NCBI RefSeq assembly: GCF_033807535.1
Contig: NZ_CP136856.1
Span: 25,001-89,000, forward strand
DNA: 64,000 nucleotides
Source: Oceanisphaera sp. IT1-181
GTDB lineage: Bacteria; Pseudomonadota; Gammaproteobacteria; Enterobacterales; Aeromonadaceae
Direction of reading: 5' to 3'
The notes under the pieces are model-generated. The model made no database searches, had not been told where the DNA came from, and saw nothing but the letters and a program-made list of their open reading frames with translations. Made by a program: the position numbers and the translations under genes. Below are positions 48,118-58,024 of this stretch, piece after piece. The first letter of the stretch is position 1. Every line of letters starts with the position of its first letter.

Positions 48118-49185
48118 TTATTGTGACAGTATCAGGTCAGTAATGGCTTGGCCCAACTGTTGGGTGTTGGCCGAGCCACCCATGTCGCGGGTGAGCGCAT
48201 GGCCTTCGCGAATGGCGGTTTCTATGGCGGTCATAATAGTGTCGTGCATTTCAGGATGGCCTAAGTGCTGCATCATCATAGCGGCGGCCCAGATAGTACC
48301 AATAGGGTTGGCAATGTTTTGACCGGCGATATCCGGAGCCGAGCCGTGTACGGGTTCGAACATGGACGGCAGGTCTTTCTCTGGGTTGATGTTAGCCGAG
48401 GGTGCAATCGCTATGGTGCCGGTGCAGGCTGGGCCTAAGTCCGACAAAATATCGCCGAACAGGTTAGAGCCAACAATGACATCATAAAACTCGGGCATTC
48501 TTACCAGGTTGGCGGTGAAGATATCAATATGGAATTGATCAACTTTCACTTCTGGATAATGCTCAGCCATGGCGGCCACGCGGCTGTCCCAGTAAGGCAT
48601 AGAGTGGAACAAACCATTAGATTTAGTGGCGGAGCTCACGTGCTTTTTGTCACGAGTCTGGGCCAATTCAAAAGCATACTTCAGGATGCGGTCGGTACCC
48701 TTACGGGTAAAGACGCTCTGTTGTAACACCACTTCGTCCTCTGTGCCTTCGTATTGAATGCCGCCGATCGCCGAGTATTCGCCCTCTACGTTTTCGCGCA
48801 CCACGTAAAAGTCGATATCGCCGGGCTTCTTGTTGGCTAATGGCGACTGTAAGCCTTCGAACAAACGCACTGGGCGCAAGTTAACGTATTGATTAAAGGC
48901 GCGGCGAATGGGTAACAGCAGGCCCCACAGAGAAATGTGATCAGGTACGCCAGGAAAGCCCACGGCACCGAGAAAAATGGAGTCGAACGCCTTGAGCTGC
49001 TCCAAGCCGTCTTCTGGCATCATGCGGCCGGTTTTATGATAGGTTTCGCAGGACCAATCAAAATGCGTGAAATTCAGCTCAATGCCGTGTTTTTCTGCTG
49101 CGGCTTGCAGCACTTTCAAACCTTCGGGGATGACTTCCTTGCCGATACCGTCACCGGGAATTACTGCGATATTGAATTGTGACAT
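48118..49185 (-). CDS. dmlA: D-malate/tartrate dehydrogenase (decarboxylating)
   Basis: This NAD-dependent beta-decarboxylating dehydrogenase oxidises D-malate or tartrate. The 355-aa protein starts VIPGDGIGKEVIPEGL and has NLRPVRLFEGL, VVRENVEGEYSAIGG, KSNGLFHSMPYWDSR and VGSNLFGDILSDLGP, metal and substrate motifs of the isocitrate/isopropylmalate family; the length and sequence fit DmlA/TtuC. A divergent LysR gene 101 nt away is the likely regulator. Confidence 0.9.
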   Translation of the reverse strand: MSQFNIAVIPGDGIGKEVIPEGLKVLQAAAEKHGIELNFTHFDWSCETYHKTGRMMPEDGLEQLKAFDSIFLGAVGFPGVPDHISLWGLLLPIRRAFNQYVNLRPVRLFEGLQSPLANKKPGDIDFYVVRENVEGEYSAIGGIQYEGTEDEVVLQQSVFTRKGTDRILKYAFELAQTRDKKHVSSATKSNGLFHSMPYWDSRVAAMAEHYPEVKVDQFHIDIFTANLVRMPEFYDVIVGSNLFGDILSDLGPACTGTIAIAPSANINPEKDLPSMFEPVHGSAPDIAGQNIANPIGTIWAAAMMMQHLGHPEMHDTIMTAIETAIREGHALTRDMGGSANTQQLGQAITDLILSQ

Positions 49186-49286
49186 ATTTGTAACCTCAGG
49201 TTGTGTGAAGTGAGAACTTAGGCACTAGTTTAGGTTAGCCTCTGATAATATGTAGTCACAAAGTGTAATCTCTGGGTTTACAAATT
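49186..49286. promoter_or_regulatory. Divergent dmlA-lysR promoter region
   Basis: This 101-base gap must hold both promoters and probably the LysR binding site (T-N11-A type). Candidates can be drawn, but I cannot single one out by eye. Confidence 0.4.
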
Positions 49287-50231
49287 ATGGACAAATTGCC
49301 CGCGCTGGAAGACATCAAAGTATTTGTAACTGCCGCTCGACTGATGAGTTTTGCTCGGGCCGCAGATCAGCTGCAGGTATCTCCCGCCTATATCTCTAAG
49401 CGCATAAAACTGCTGGAAAAAAACGTCAACGTGGCACTGTTTTTTCGTTCGGCGCGGGCTATTAGCTTGACGCCAGAAGGGGAAATTGTGCTGCGCACCG
49501 GTGAACAGTTATTGCAGGGCATAGAGACCATGACCGGTGAGCTGAGAGCCTCGCGGGAAGAGATCCGCGGTGTGCTGCGCATCAGTTGCAGCACCGGCTT
49601 TGGTAGTGAATATCTCAATCCTTTTATTTTGTCGCTGCGCGCCCACTATCCGCTGTTGGATATCGATCTGACGCTGGCGGACCGCGCGGTAGATATCATC
49701 AGCGAAAACATGGACCTGGATATCTGCATCGGGGGGGCCATTCCCGAACAATATATTGCGCGCCACCTTGGCGAAAATATCCGGATTTTTTGTGCCGCCC
49801 CCGCTTACCTAGAACTGCACGGCTGGCCCGAGCATCCGCGCGAGCTGGAGCAGCAGCACACCTGCATTACCATTCGCGAGCGTAATCAGGCTCCCGCCTC
49901 TTGGAAAGTGTCCCGAGCGGGTGAGGTGCTCACAGTTTCGCCGAACAGTCGTTTGAGCGTGAATAATGGCGATGTGGCCAAACAATGGTGCGTGAACGGG
50001 GAGGGCATACTGCTGCGCTCGCTGTGGAGCGTGCAGCATGAATTGGAGCAAGGGCAACTGGTACAGGTGCTGCCCGAGTGGCAGCAGATGGCCGATGTCT
50101 ATGCAGTGTATTCACGCAGCATCAAAAATAGCGCTAACTTACGCGTTTTCATCGAAAACTTAGAGCCATATCTGGCACAACGATTGCCCCGCCAAGCGCA
50201 GACTGAATCGATAAAGGTGAATAAAAAATGA
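49287..50231 (+). CDS. LysR-family regulator, DmlR-like
   Basis: This 314-aa protein has an N-terminal winged helix-turn-helix (about 5-64, LEDIKVFVTAARLMSFARAADQLQVSPAYISKRIKLLEKNVNVALFF region) and a substrate-binding domain. Divergent placement next to dmlA suggests it senses D-malate or tartrate. It overlaps the XRE-PAS gene by 4 nt (ATGA), so the two are co-translated. Confidence 0.9.
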   Translation: MDKLPALEDIKVFVTAARLMSFARAADQLQVSPAYISKRIKLLEKNVNVALFFRSARAISLTPEGEIVLRTGEQLLQGIETMTGELRASREEIRGVLRISCSTGFGSEYLNPFILSLRAHYPLLDIDLTLADRAVDIISENMDLDICIGGAIPEQYIARHLGENIRIFCAAPAYLELHGWPEHPRELEQQHTCITIRERNQAPASWKVSRAGEVLTVSPNSRLSVNNGDVAKQWCVNGEGILLRSLWSVQHELEQGQLVQVLPEWQQMADVYAVYSRSIKNSANLRVFIENLEPYLAQRLPRQAQTESIKVNKK

Positions 50232-51124
50232 CGGGCATACATGCATTTGGCAGCCGCTTGCTGTCTCAGCTGGGCCAAAAGAAAATGAGCCAGCTTAAGT
50301 TGGCCCATGCGCTGGGCGTGTCGCGCACGGCGGTCAATAAATGGACCAAAGGCGGCATGATAGATGACGGCAACTTAGACCGACTGGCTTCCTTTTTAGA
50401 CGTAGACAAAATTTGGCTGAAATACGGCGAGTACGCCAGTCAACCCGCAGAGAGTAGCCAGAGTGCGGCGCGCAATATCAATGAAGTTCACCTGCAAGAA
50501 TCGGCGGAAATTGTCACTTGGGAGTGGGACTTGCTCACGGAAAAGGTGCATTACTCTGACAATGTAGAAGCCGTATACGGTATTCGTATCAGTAGTAACG
50601 ATGAGTTTTGGTCCTTGATGGGCGATGCCGCCAAAGAAAAATTGGTCAGCGGTTATTCGAAAATCATCCGCGAAGGTGGGGCCCATGAAATGGACTTTAA
50701 AATCGACCGAGACGGCGAGTTCCGTTGGATTACCTCCCGCGCCACTGGGGTAAAAGGCCCCAACGGTAAGGTAACCAAGCTGGTCGGTATTAGTTGGGAT
50801 AACACCGAGCGCAAAAGCACAGAATTACGTCTGCGCAAGATGCAGCAATATTTTGATGTGTTATTGGCGCACATTAAGCATGTGGTGGTGTTCACCGATA
50901 GAGCAGGGGAAATACTGGCCAGTAATCATGAAACCCAGACCGTAAAGATGGATTATCTGGAATTACAGCGCTTGTTCTATCAATTGGTGATCAATAATTC
51001 CGAGTGGCTAGACCAGGTATGCGAAACCGGCAGTGGCCAGATTACCTTTCAGGGCAGAAACATCACCGGCTACCATCATCTGGATCATGAGCAGCAACCG
51101 TTTCTGATGTTTGAATTGGCGTAA
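50228..51124 (+). CDS. XRE helix-turn-helix and PAS-domain regulator
   Basis: This 298-aa protein has a Cro/C1-type helix-turn-helix (about 12-62, SQLKLAHALGVSRTAVNKWT) followed by a PAS_3-like domain (about 90-200, FKIDRDGEFRWITSRATGVK), then a second region (about 205-298) with FDVLLAHIKHVVVFTDRAG that looks like a partial second PAS. No output kinase or cyclase domain is seen. A DNA-binding sensor in one transcription unit with a LysR protein is uncommon; the ligand is unknown. Confidence 0.8.
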   Translation: MTGIHAFGSRLLSQLGQKKMSQLKLAHALGVSRTAVNKWTKGGMIDDGNLDRLASFLDVDKIWLKYGEYASQPAESSQSAARNINEVHLQESAEIVTWEWDLLTEKVHYSDNVEAVYGIRISSNDEFWSLMGDAAKEKLVSGYSKIIREGGAHEMDFKIDRDGEFRWITSRATGVKGPNGKVTKLVGISWDNTERKSTELRLRKMQQYFDVLLAHIKHVVVFTDRAGEILASNHETQTVKMDYLELQRLFYQLVINNSEWLDQVCETGSGQITFQGRNITGYHHLDHEQQPFLMFELA

Positions 51125-51163
51125 GTTATTTTTTGATTTATCACTCTGATTGCCACATAGAAG

Positions 51164-51208
51164 AGGGCGCTTGTTCATCACAACAGTGATAAACAAGCGC
51201 CCTTTTTC
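51164..51208 (+). terminator. XRE-PAS terminator
   Basis: A 17-bp stem with one mismatch, starting GGGCGCTTGTT and closing with AACAAGCGCCC, surrounds an AACA loop and ends in TTTTTCTT, 40 nt after the stop codon. Confidence 0.92.
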
Positions 51209-51319
51209 TTTATGCTTATTGGTGCTTGGTGCGAGAGGCAGTAATGCGACAATACTGCTCTAGAGAGTAGATCAGCGAATAAGCGCTAAAAGTGCTCAGT
51301 TGCGTTACTCCCTATCAAA

Positions 51320-52768
51320 TCAGGCGATATCAACGCACAGGTATTTTACGGTCAGGTAGTCTTCGATTCCATAATGGGAACCTTCCTTACCCAAACCCGA
51401 TTGCTTAACCCCACCAAATGGCGCCACTTCGTTGGAGATCATGCCGGTATTGATGCCAACCATGCCGCTTTCCAGCTTTTCTGCCACACGATAAACTCGG
51501 CTTATATCCTGCGAGAAGAAGTAAGCCGCTAAGCCAAAGATGGTGTTGTTAGCCTGAGTGAGCACCTCTTCCTCGTCTTGAAAGCGGATCAGTGCGGCAA
51601 TAGGGCCGAAAATCTCTTCGTGCACTATGTCCATGGAATCGTTCACATCCACTAAAATCTTAGGATTGATGTAATTCCCTTGTTCTTCGACTTCATTGCC
51701 CAGCACCAGCTGACGTGCACCTTTAGCCAGCGCGTCGTCGAGTAGCAATTGCATGCTATCTATGGCTCGACGGGTGATCATGGGGCCGATATCGGTATTC
51801 TGGTCTAGGCCATTACCGACACGTAGCTTGGCTACTTGAGCGGTAAATTTTTCGAGAAATTCGTCATAAACAGCGTCATGGATATAGAAGCGGTTAGCGC
51901 ACACACAAGTCTGGCCACCGTTACGAAATTTAGACAGCATGGCGCTGGCCACCGCTTTGTCGATATCCGCATCATCAAACACGATGAAGGGCGCGTTGCC
52001 GCCGAGCTCGAGTGAGGTTTTCTTGATGGTAGACGCACATTGCTCATATAAAGTACGACCCACCTGAGTGGAGCCGGTAAAAGAAAACTTGCTGATAAGC
52101 GGATGCTGGGTCAAGGGCACACCCAAGGTGCGAGCGTCGCCGGTGATCACGTTAAAGATACCTGCAGGAATGCCCGCTTGTGCTGCCAGCTCCGCCAGTG
52201 CCAGTGCCGTAAAGGGCGTTTCTGAGGCCGGCTTAATAATAATGCTGCAACCCGCGGCCAGTGCAGGGGCGGCCTTACGAGTGATCATGGCTGCCGGAAA
52301 ATTCCAAGGCGTAATGGCGCTACACACGCCGATTGGCTGGGTGATGGTAGACAGGCGATTAGTGCTTACGGTTTGGGGGATGGTTTCACCGTAAACGCGC
52401 TTGCCTTCCTCAGCGAACCACTCGATGAAAGAAGCGGCATAGCGGATTTCTCCTTTAGCTTCTTGCAGCGGTTTACCCTGTTCTAGCGTCATGATGGTGC
52501 CTAAATCGTCGACGTTCGCTTCAATTAATGTAAACCAGCGATAAAGAATCTTGGATCTTTCTTTGGCGGTGAGGGCACTCCAGCCGGCCATAGCCTCATG
52601 GGCTTGCTCTATGGTGTCGTTCACCTGCGCTACCGACAGGCTGGGTACAGTACCCAGCACCGATTGATCGACTGGATTGGTGATGGTGAGGCTCTGTTCG
52701 CCATCCACCCACTGGCCGTTGATATAGCATGACTGGCGAAATAGCGACGGATTGTTGAGCATTTTCAT
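51320..52768 (-). CDS. gabD: NADP-dependent succinate-semialdehyde dehydrogenase
   Basis: This oxidises succinate semialdehyde to succinate at the end of GABA use. The 482-aa protein has catalytic Cys288 (GGQTCVCANR) and Glu254 (SLELGGNAP), the same positions as E. coli GabD, and TPWNFPAAM plus FTGSTQVGR. No gabT or GABA transporter is nearby, so it may serve another semialdehyde. It appears monocistronic. Confidence 0.88.
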   Translation of the reverse strand: MKMLNNPSLFRQSCYINGQWVDGEQSLTITNPVDQSVLGTVPSLSVAQVNDTIEQAHEAMAGWSALTAKERSKILYRWFTLIEANVDDLGTIMTLEQGKPLQEAKGEIRYAASFIEWFAEEGKRVYGETIPQTVSTNRLSTITQPIGVCSAITPWNFPAAMITRKAAPALAAGCSIIIKPASETPFTALALAELAAQAGIPAGIFNVITGDARTLGVPLTQHPLISKFSFTGSTQVGRTLYEQCASTIKKTSLELGGNAPFIVFDDADIDKAVASAMLSKFRNGGQTCVCANRFYIHDAVYDEFLEKFTAQVAKLRVGNGLDQNTDIGPMITRRAIDSMQLLLDDALAKGARQLVLGNEVEEQGNYINPKILVDVNDSMDIVHEEIFGPIAALIRFQDEEEVLTQANNTIFGLAAYFFSQDISRVYRVAEKLESGMVGINTGMISNEVAPFGGVKQSGLGKEGSHYGIEDYLTVKYLCVDIA

Positions 52769-53288
52769 AATAGTTATCTCCTGATCAAATATTCATACGA
52801 TAAAAAATTGCAGCCTAAATGGACCTTGATCAACAGCTGAGGGAGCACCCTCATGTTCGCTAATACTACGACTCTCAAGGCAAAATATGACTCGCCCTTG
52901 ACTGAGATAAGCGCAGAATAGCAGGCCTTGTTACACAACTATCAAGTCGACATAGTCATTCATTACATCATGCTATTCGCATGGCTCAGCACAGCATTGC
53001 TCTCGATATAAACCACCCGATGCAAGCCATGAGTTTTCGCCCATGCTAGTTGAATAGGTTGGTTCAGACCAATGTAATTTTACAAACAGTTAACCTAGCT
53101 AACACTTTTATACTCATACCGTTATAAAAGGTATGAAATTTTTAGATGATTGTTTTATGTAGATTGAGCCTGTCGTTATTAGACGGTCACCGCTTAGCGT
53201 TTTGTTAACTTACGGTGTTCTACCTGAGTGGTTGACAACCCATATAGTCCGTATGGCATGAATGAGAAAACAGATAAATATTATGCCC
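52769..53288. other. gabD-zntB intergenic region
   Basis: This 520-base stretch holds the gabD promoter at the left. A small hairpin CATACC/GGTATG lies near 53116-53137. No T-tract terminator for zntB, ORF or RNA gene is recognised; a small RNA cannot be excluded by eye. Confidence 0.4.
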
Positions 53289-54254
53289 CTACCACCAGCT
53301 CCTGAGCTTTAGCCATATGGCCAACAGCAAGGCCAAACCGGCTAATACGCCACAAAAGGTCCAAAAGGCCAGCGGATTGTCGGCGCCGGGCATGCCGGCT
53401 AAGTTAATGCCAAATAAGCCGGTAAGAAAGCTGGCAGGCAAAAACAACAGCGCCATAATCGACATTTGATAGGCGCGGCGGTTGGTGGCGGCGGCCATGA
53501 TGTTGTTAACCTCGTCGGCCAGCACGGCGGTACGCGCCACCCCGGCGTCTAAGTCGTCCAGCCAGCGACGTAGTCGGTCGGCAATATCCAGTAAACGGCG
53601 GCGATCGTCGTCATTTAGCCAACTTATCTTCTCGCTAGCCAAGCGTGCCACCAAGTCCCGCTGGGGAGAAAGATAGCGACGGATCATAATCAGCTGCTTG
53701 CGAATACGGCCCAGCTGACCACTGGCGGGCATGGTGTTTTCGAGCACTGATTCTTCGAGGCTCAATATTCTATCGTGTAACGTTTCTACAAACTCACCGG
53801 CGCGATCGGTAAGGGCATCGCATATTTCCACCAGCCAATCGCTGGGGCTCACAGGGCCATCTTGGCTGGCGAATTGCTCAAAAACGTCTCTTTCCGATAG
53901 CAATGGCCGACATCGGCTGCTGATAATCAGCTGAGGGCTAATGAAGATACGCAGCGCCACCATTTCTTCTGGTCGGTTGTGCTCGTTATGGTTGATACCG
54001 CGCAAAATCAGCAACAAACTTTCGCCCTGGCGTATCAGCTTGGGCCGGTTACTTTGGCCGAGCAGTGCTTCGCGGGCGCTTTCGCTTAGCAAGCTACTCT
54101 GGTTCAACCATTGCTGGGCTTGTGGCTGCCCGTAGTCTAGGTGCACCCAAGCGGGGGGCTCTGTGAGTAACTCTGCGCCGGCAACCAAATGCTGCATGCC
54201 GCCATGGCCGTCCAACTGTAGGCTATAGATGGTATTCTCTGGCACCCGTTCCAT
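53289..54254 (-). CDS. zntB: Zinc transporter ZntB (CorA family)
   Basis: This is a CorA-superfamily metal transporter, reported to move zinc in enterobacteria. I prefer the ATG at 54254 (321 aa), with AAAGGA 7 nt upstream; a GTG at 54272 is possible. Large cytoplasmic helical domain (PQRDLVARLASEKISWL), then two C-terminal helices with the pore signature GIN in GLFGINLAG instead of CorA's GMN, as in ZntB. Confidence 0.9.
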   Translation of the reverse strand: MERVPENTIYSLQLDGHGGMQHLVAGAELLTEPPAWVHLDYGQPQAQQWLNQSSLLSESAREALLGQSNRPKLIRQGESLLLILRGINHNEHNRPEEMVALRIFISPQLIISSRCRPLLSERDVFEQFASQDGPVSPSDWLVEICDALTDRAGEFVETLHDRILSLEESVLENTMPASGQLGRIRKQLIMIRRYLSPQRDLVARLASEKISWLNDDDRRRLLDIADRLRRWLDDLDAGVARTAVLADEVNNIMAAATNRRAYQMSIMALLFLPASFLTGLFGINLAGMPGADNPLAFWTFCGVLAGLALLLAIWLKLRSWW

Positions 54255-54379
54255 GGTTTGTCCTTTTATCACGCTGATATCTCAGCTTACACTAAAGTGG
54301 TTTCAACTGAAGCATGCCACTCTGTGGTGCTGGACGAGGTATCATCAGCCTATGATGATTCTTTTACTCAGGCAGATTT

Positions 54380-56185
54380 ATGCGACGCGGCTCTTTTAAT
54401 CCCGAGGCGGATGACACTCAGTTTAATTGGCAAACTTTGCGCACCTTGTTGCCCTATTTATTAGAGTATCGGTTGCGCATTGTGCTGGCGCTGGCCTGTT
54501 TAGTGGCGGCCAAGGTCGCCAGCGTCGGTCTGCCGTTTATTCTTAAGCATATTGTCGATGCTATGGATAAAGGCGTGGCCAGCGAAGGCGTGGCTAAAAT
54601 ATTGGTCTTACCCTTAGGATTATTGCTGGCCTATGGCGTAATGCGCTTGGCCAACGTGTTACTGGGAGAGATCCGCGATGCGCTGTTTGGCCGTGTTACC
54701 GAGCGTGCCATGCGCCGCATTGGGCTGGCGGTGTTTAAACATTTACACCGTTTAGAACTGGATTTTCACCTTAATCGTAATACCGGCGGTTTATCCCGTG
54801 ACGTAGAGCGGGGCGTGTCGGGCGTCAGTTTTTTGCTGCGTTTTATGGTGTTTAATATAGTGCCAACGTTGTTTGAAATCGCACTGGTGATTGGCGTCTT
54901 GCTGATTAATTATTCCATCTGGTTTGCGCTGGTGACCTTGGTGGCCGTGGTCTTGTATATCGGCTGGTCGGTGGTGGCCACCGATTGGCGCACCGGTTAT
55001 GTGCGGGCGGCCAATCTTGCCGACTCGCAAAGCAATACCCGCGCCGTAGACAGCCTGCTTAACTTTGAAACCGTAAAATATTTTACTAACGAGCGTTATG
55101 AAGCCGAGCGCTACGATACGGATCTTGCCCAGTGGGAAGTGGCGCGGCGTAATAACCGCTTAAGCTTGTTTGCGCTTAATGGCGGTCAGGCGCTGATTAT
55201 TGCCGTGGCCATGACCATCATGATGATCTTGGCTGGAAAAAATGTGGTGGCCGGCACCATGACGCTGGGTGATTTTGTATTAATTAATGCCTTTATGATG
55301 CAGCTATTTATGCCGCTTAATTTCTTAGGCTTTGTGTATCGAGAAATGAAAAGCTCCATGGCTAACGTGGAGCGCATGTTCGCCTTGTTACGCCGAGATC
55401 CCACTATTAATGATGCGCCGCACGCCACCGAGTTGGCCATTAGCCAAGGTGCCATTGAGTTTAAAGACGTGAGCTTTGGCTATGGCCCAGAGCGGACTAT
55501 TTTGCAGCAAGTGAGCTTTAGCGTGCGCGCTCAGCAAAAGGTGGCGGTAGTGGGGGCCAGTGGCTCGGGCAAGTCGACGCTGGTGAAATTACTGTTTCGT
55601 TTTTATGACGTAAACACCGGTAGCATCTTAATTGATGGTCAAGATATTCGCCACGTCACCCAAGGCTCATTACGCCAAGCCATTGGCATAGTGCCGCAAG
55701 ATACGGTGCTATTTAACGCCTCCATTTTTGACAATATTCGCTATGGCCGCATTAGCGCTACCGACGAAGAAGTAATGGAAGCCATTCGCTTGGCTCATTT
55801 AGCGGACTTTATTGCGCGTTTGCCACAAGGCGCCAACACGCTGGTGGGTGAGCGCGGCCTTAAACTCAGTGGCGGTGAAAAACAGCGGGTAGCGATCGCG
55901 CGCACCATTCTTAAGCGGCCCGCTATCTTGGTGTTTGATGAGGCTACCTCGTCTCTGGATAGTCGCTCAGAGCAAAGCATATTGCAGGCCATCGCCGAGG
56001 TATCGCGTGGGCAAACCAGCCTAGTGATTGCCCACCGTTTGTCAACGGTGGTTGATGCAGACCATATTTTGGTGATGGATCACGGTCGCATCGTCGAGCA
56101 AGGAAATCATGAAGTCTTGTTAGCCAAACAAGGGCGGTATGCCCAGTTATGGCATATTCAACGGCAACAGCAGGCACCAGAATGA
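54380..56185 (+). CDS. ATM1-family ABC exporter (membrane-ATPase fusion)
   Basis: This 601-aa half-transporter has six membrane helices (about 30-320) followed by an ATPase domain (about 350-590) with Walker A GASGSGKST, signature LSGGEKQR and Walker B ILVFDEATSSLD. NTGGLSRDVERG and YFTNERYEAERYD are ATM1/HMT1-type motifs; such exporters move glutathione-linked metal or sulfur compounds. Substrate unknown here. It lies between zntB and small secreted proteins. Confidence 0.9.
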   Translation: MRRGSFNPEADDTQFNWQTLRTLLPYLLEYRLRIVLALACLVAAKVASVGLPFILKHIVDAMDKGVASEGVAKILVLPLGLLLAYGVMRLANVLLGEIRDALFGRVTERAMRRIGLAVFKHLHRLELDFHLNRNTGGLSRDVERGVSGVSFLLRFMVFNIVPTLFEIALVIGVLLINYSIWFALVTLVAVVLYIGWSVVATDWRTGYVRAANLADSQSNTRAVDSLLNFETVKYFTNERYEAERYDTDLAQWEVARRNNRLSLFALNGGQALIIAVAMTIMMILAGKNVVAGTMTLGDFVLINAFMMQLFMPLNFLGFVYREMKSSMANVERMFALLRRDPTINDAPHATELAISQGAIEFKDVSFGYGPERTILQQVSFSVRAQQKVAVVGASGSGKSTLVKLLFRFYDVNTGSILIDGQDIRHVTQGSLRQAIGIVPQDTVLFNASIFDNIRYGRISATDEEVMEAIRLAHLADFIARLPQGANTLVGERGLKLSGGEKQRVAIARTILKRPAILVFDEATSSLDSRSEQSILQAIAEVSRGQTSLVIAHRLSTVVDADHILVMDHGRIVEQGNHEVLLAKQGRYAQLWHIQRQQQAPE

Positions 56186-56289
56186 GGCCGTTCGCGTGCT
56201 GGCCCCCGGTGTTTTTTAGTCGAAGTTAAGCAAGGTATCCTAATGCGGGTGCCTATACTGACTAAAGGTTCACGGTTTAGGATGCCATT

Positions 56290-56964
56290 ATGCTTACTCG
56301 TACCTTATGTGCAGCCACTTTATATACAGCCACCTTATATACAGCTATTTTGGGCTGCTTGTTCTGGGCGTTATCTGCTCCGGTCTTCGCCTTGACATTT
56401 TCTCCGGCGGCCATGCTGGGCTGGGAGCCCAAAAGCTTTGCCGGCGATACCGAATATCGGCTGGTGCTTGATCCCCAGCTACAGCAGCAGGTGGTGCGAG
56501 CCAGTAGCCGAGCGGCGGCGTCGGGTCTTTTCTATGAGCAACGGATCGATCTGGATGCGACTCCTTGGCTCAGCTGGCGCTGGCGAGTAGAGCAATTTCC
56601 GACTGTAGCCAATGAGCGCGATAAGGCGGGGGATGATTTCTCGGTGCGAGTCTATGTGGTAGTTCGCGACGGCTGGACCCGACTGAGCAGCAAGGCTATC
56701 AGCTACGTTTGGGCGCAGCAGGCGGAGGTGGGGCAGGCTTGGGAGAATCCCTTCGCCGGCGATAAGGCGATGATGTGGGCGCTGCGTAATCGGCAGGATG
56801 GTGATGGCTGGGTAAGTGAAAAACGCAATATTAAGGCGGATTTGCGGCGGCTGTTCGGCAAAGACTTTCGTTATCTTGAAGGCGTCGCCATTATGAGTGA
56901 CGCCGATAACAGCAAGAGCAGTGCTATCGGTTATTATACGAGTCTGGTTTTTACCCGCGACTAA
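56290..56964 (+). CDS. DUF3047-family secreted protein
   Basis: This 224-aa protein has an N-terminal signal peptide (about 1-34) and a beta-rich domain with LSWRWRVEQFP, DDFSVRVYVV and the C-terminal YLEGVAIMSDADNS, features of the DUF3047 family, whose function is unknown to me. The signal contains a perfect 5-residue duplication (ATLYT twice) from a 15-bp tandem repeat. It is followed by two more small genes on the same strand. Confidence 0.8.
   Translation: MLTRTLCAATLYTATLYTAILGCLFWALSAPVFALTFSPAAMLGWEPKSFAGDTEYRLVLDPQLQQQVVRASSRAAASGLFYEQRIDLDATPWLSWRWRVEQFPTVANERDKAGDDFSVRVYVVVRDGWTRLSSKAISYVWAQQAEVGQAWENPFAGDKAMMWALRNRQDGDGWVSEKRNIKADLRRLFGKDFRYLEGVAIMSDADNSKSSAIGYYTSLVFTRD
56307..56342 (+). 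repeat. 15-bp in-frame tandem repeat in a signal peptide
   Basis: GCCACTTTATATACA and GCCACCTTATATACA are adjacent and differ at one base; each encodes ATLYT. The repeat lengthens the hydrophobic stretch of the signal peptide. Confidence 0.85.
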
Positions 56965-57010
56965 CACTACCCCCAGTGACGAGATTGAAAGTAATGAGGT
57001 TGCAACACCG

Positions 57011-57442
57011 ATGAAAAAAATCCTGATTACTCTGCTAGTAGGCTTCGGCCTGATCGGCGGCCTGAGTCAAAATTCGCCGCTTTTTACTTTGTTATCGACG
57101 ACGCAAGCCGCCCACGATCCACTGCTGCTAGCCTATCAAAACCGGCAGAGCGATGTGCAAGTCGAGGGCCGCGGCCGAGTAGTTCGTCTGCTAAAGGATG
57201 ACAATAAGGGCTCCCGCCATCAGCGATTTTTGCTGGCCTTGCCGAGCGGTCAAACTTTGCTTATTGCTCATAATATTGATTTGGCACCACGGATCGACAC
57301 CCTGAAAGTAGGCGATACGGTGGCGTTTTACGGCGAGTATGAATGGAATAACAAAGGCGGCGTGGTGCACTGGACCCATCACGACCCTAAGGGGCGCCAT
57401 CCCGGCGGCTGGCTAAAACACCATGGTAAACGGTATCAATAG
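57011..57442 (+). CDS. DUF3465-family periplasmic protein
   Basis: This is a small 143-aa protein. I start it at 57011 (MKKILITLLVGFGLIGG), a signal anchor; the longer frame from 56897 runs over the previous gene. The domain resembles an OB-fold (GRVVRLLKDDNKGSRHQRFLL and VGDTVAFYGEYEWNNKGGVV) with a conserved WTHHDP. No enzymatic motif is seen; function unknown. Confidence 0.75.
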   Translation: MKKILITLLVGFGLIGGLSQNSPLFTLLSTTQAAHDPLLLAYQNRQSDVQVEGRGRVVRLLKDDNKGSRHQRFLLALPSGQTLLIAHNIDLAPRIDTLKVGDTVAFYGEYEWNNKGGVVHWTHHDPKGRHPGGWLKHHGKRYQ

Positions 57443-57475
57443 CCTGCCATTGGATATTTAAAAGAGCACTCAATC

Positions 57476-58024
57476 ATGTCAGAACAAGATCAGTACATAG
57501 AACACACCGAGCACTGGGTAAAACAGGTCATTATGAAGTTTAACCTTTGTCCTTTTGCCCGCCGAGAGGTGGAACGCGCCAGCATTCGCTATGCAGTGGT
57601 TGAAGAGCATAAACCGAAAGCGGTATTGCTGGCGCTATTAGCCGAGTGTGCTTTGCTCGACGAGCAGCCGGCAGTAGAAACCACCTTAGTTATTTTACCG
57701 CGGGGTTTTGAGGGCTTTTATGCGTACTTAGACTTAGTCGATTTGGCAGAAGATATGCTGCTTGAGCAAGGCTACGAGGGTAAATATCAGCTGGCCAGTT
57801 TTCACCCAGACTATTGCTTCGAAGGTGAACCTCAAGACGATGCGGCCAATTATACTAATCGCTCGCCTTACCCCACGCTGCACCTGATCCGTGAAGCCAG
57901 CATGGAGCAAGTGCTGGCCGACTATCCAAATCCGCATACCATTCCTGAGCGTAATGTGGAGTTTGCGCGGCGCAAAGGCAGCGATTTTTTCGTCAAATTA
58001 CTGGCCAGCTGCGCTAAATATTAG
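57476..58024 (+). CDS. DUF1415-family protein
   Basis: This 182-aa cytoplasmic protein has the family core FNLCPFARREVE near residue 22 and HPDYCFEGEPQDDAANYTNRS, with conserved Cys and acidic residues; function is not known. It is placed after the two secreted proteins and may be co-transcribed, as the gaps are short. Confidence 0.82.
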   Translation: MSEQDQYIEHTEHWVKQVIMKFNLCPFARREVERASIRYAVVEEHKPKAVLLALLAECALLDEQPAVETTLVILPRGFEGFYAYLDLVDLAEDMLLEQGYEGKYQLASFHPDYCFEGEPQDDAANYTNRSPYPTLHLIREASMEQVLADYPNPHTIPERNVEFARRKGSDFFVKLLASCAKY

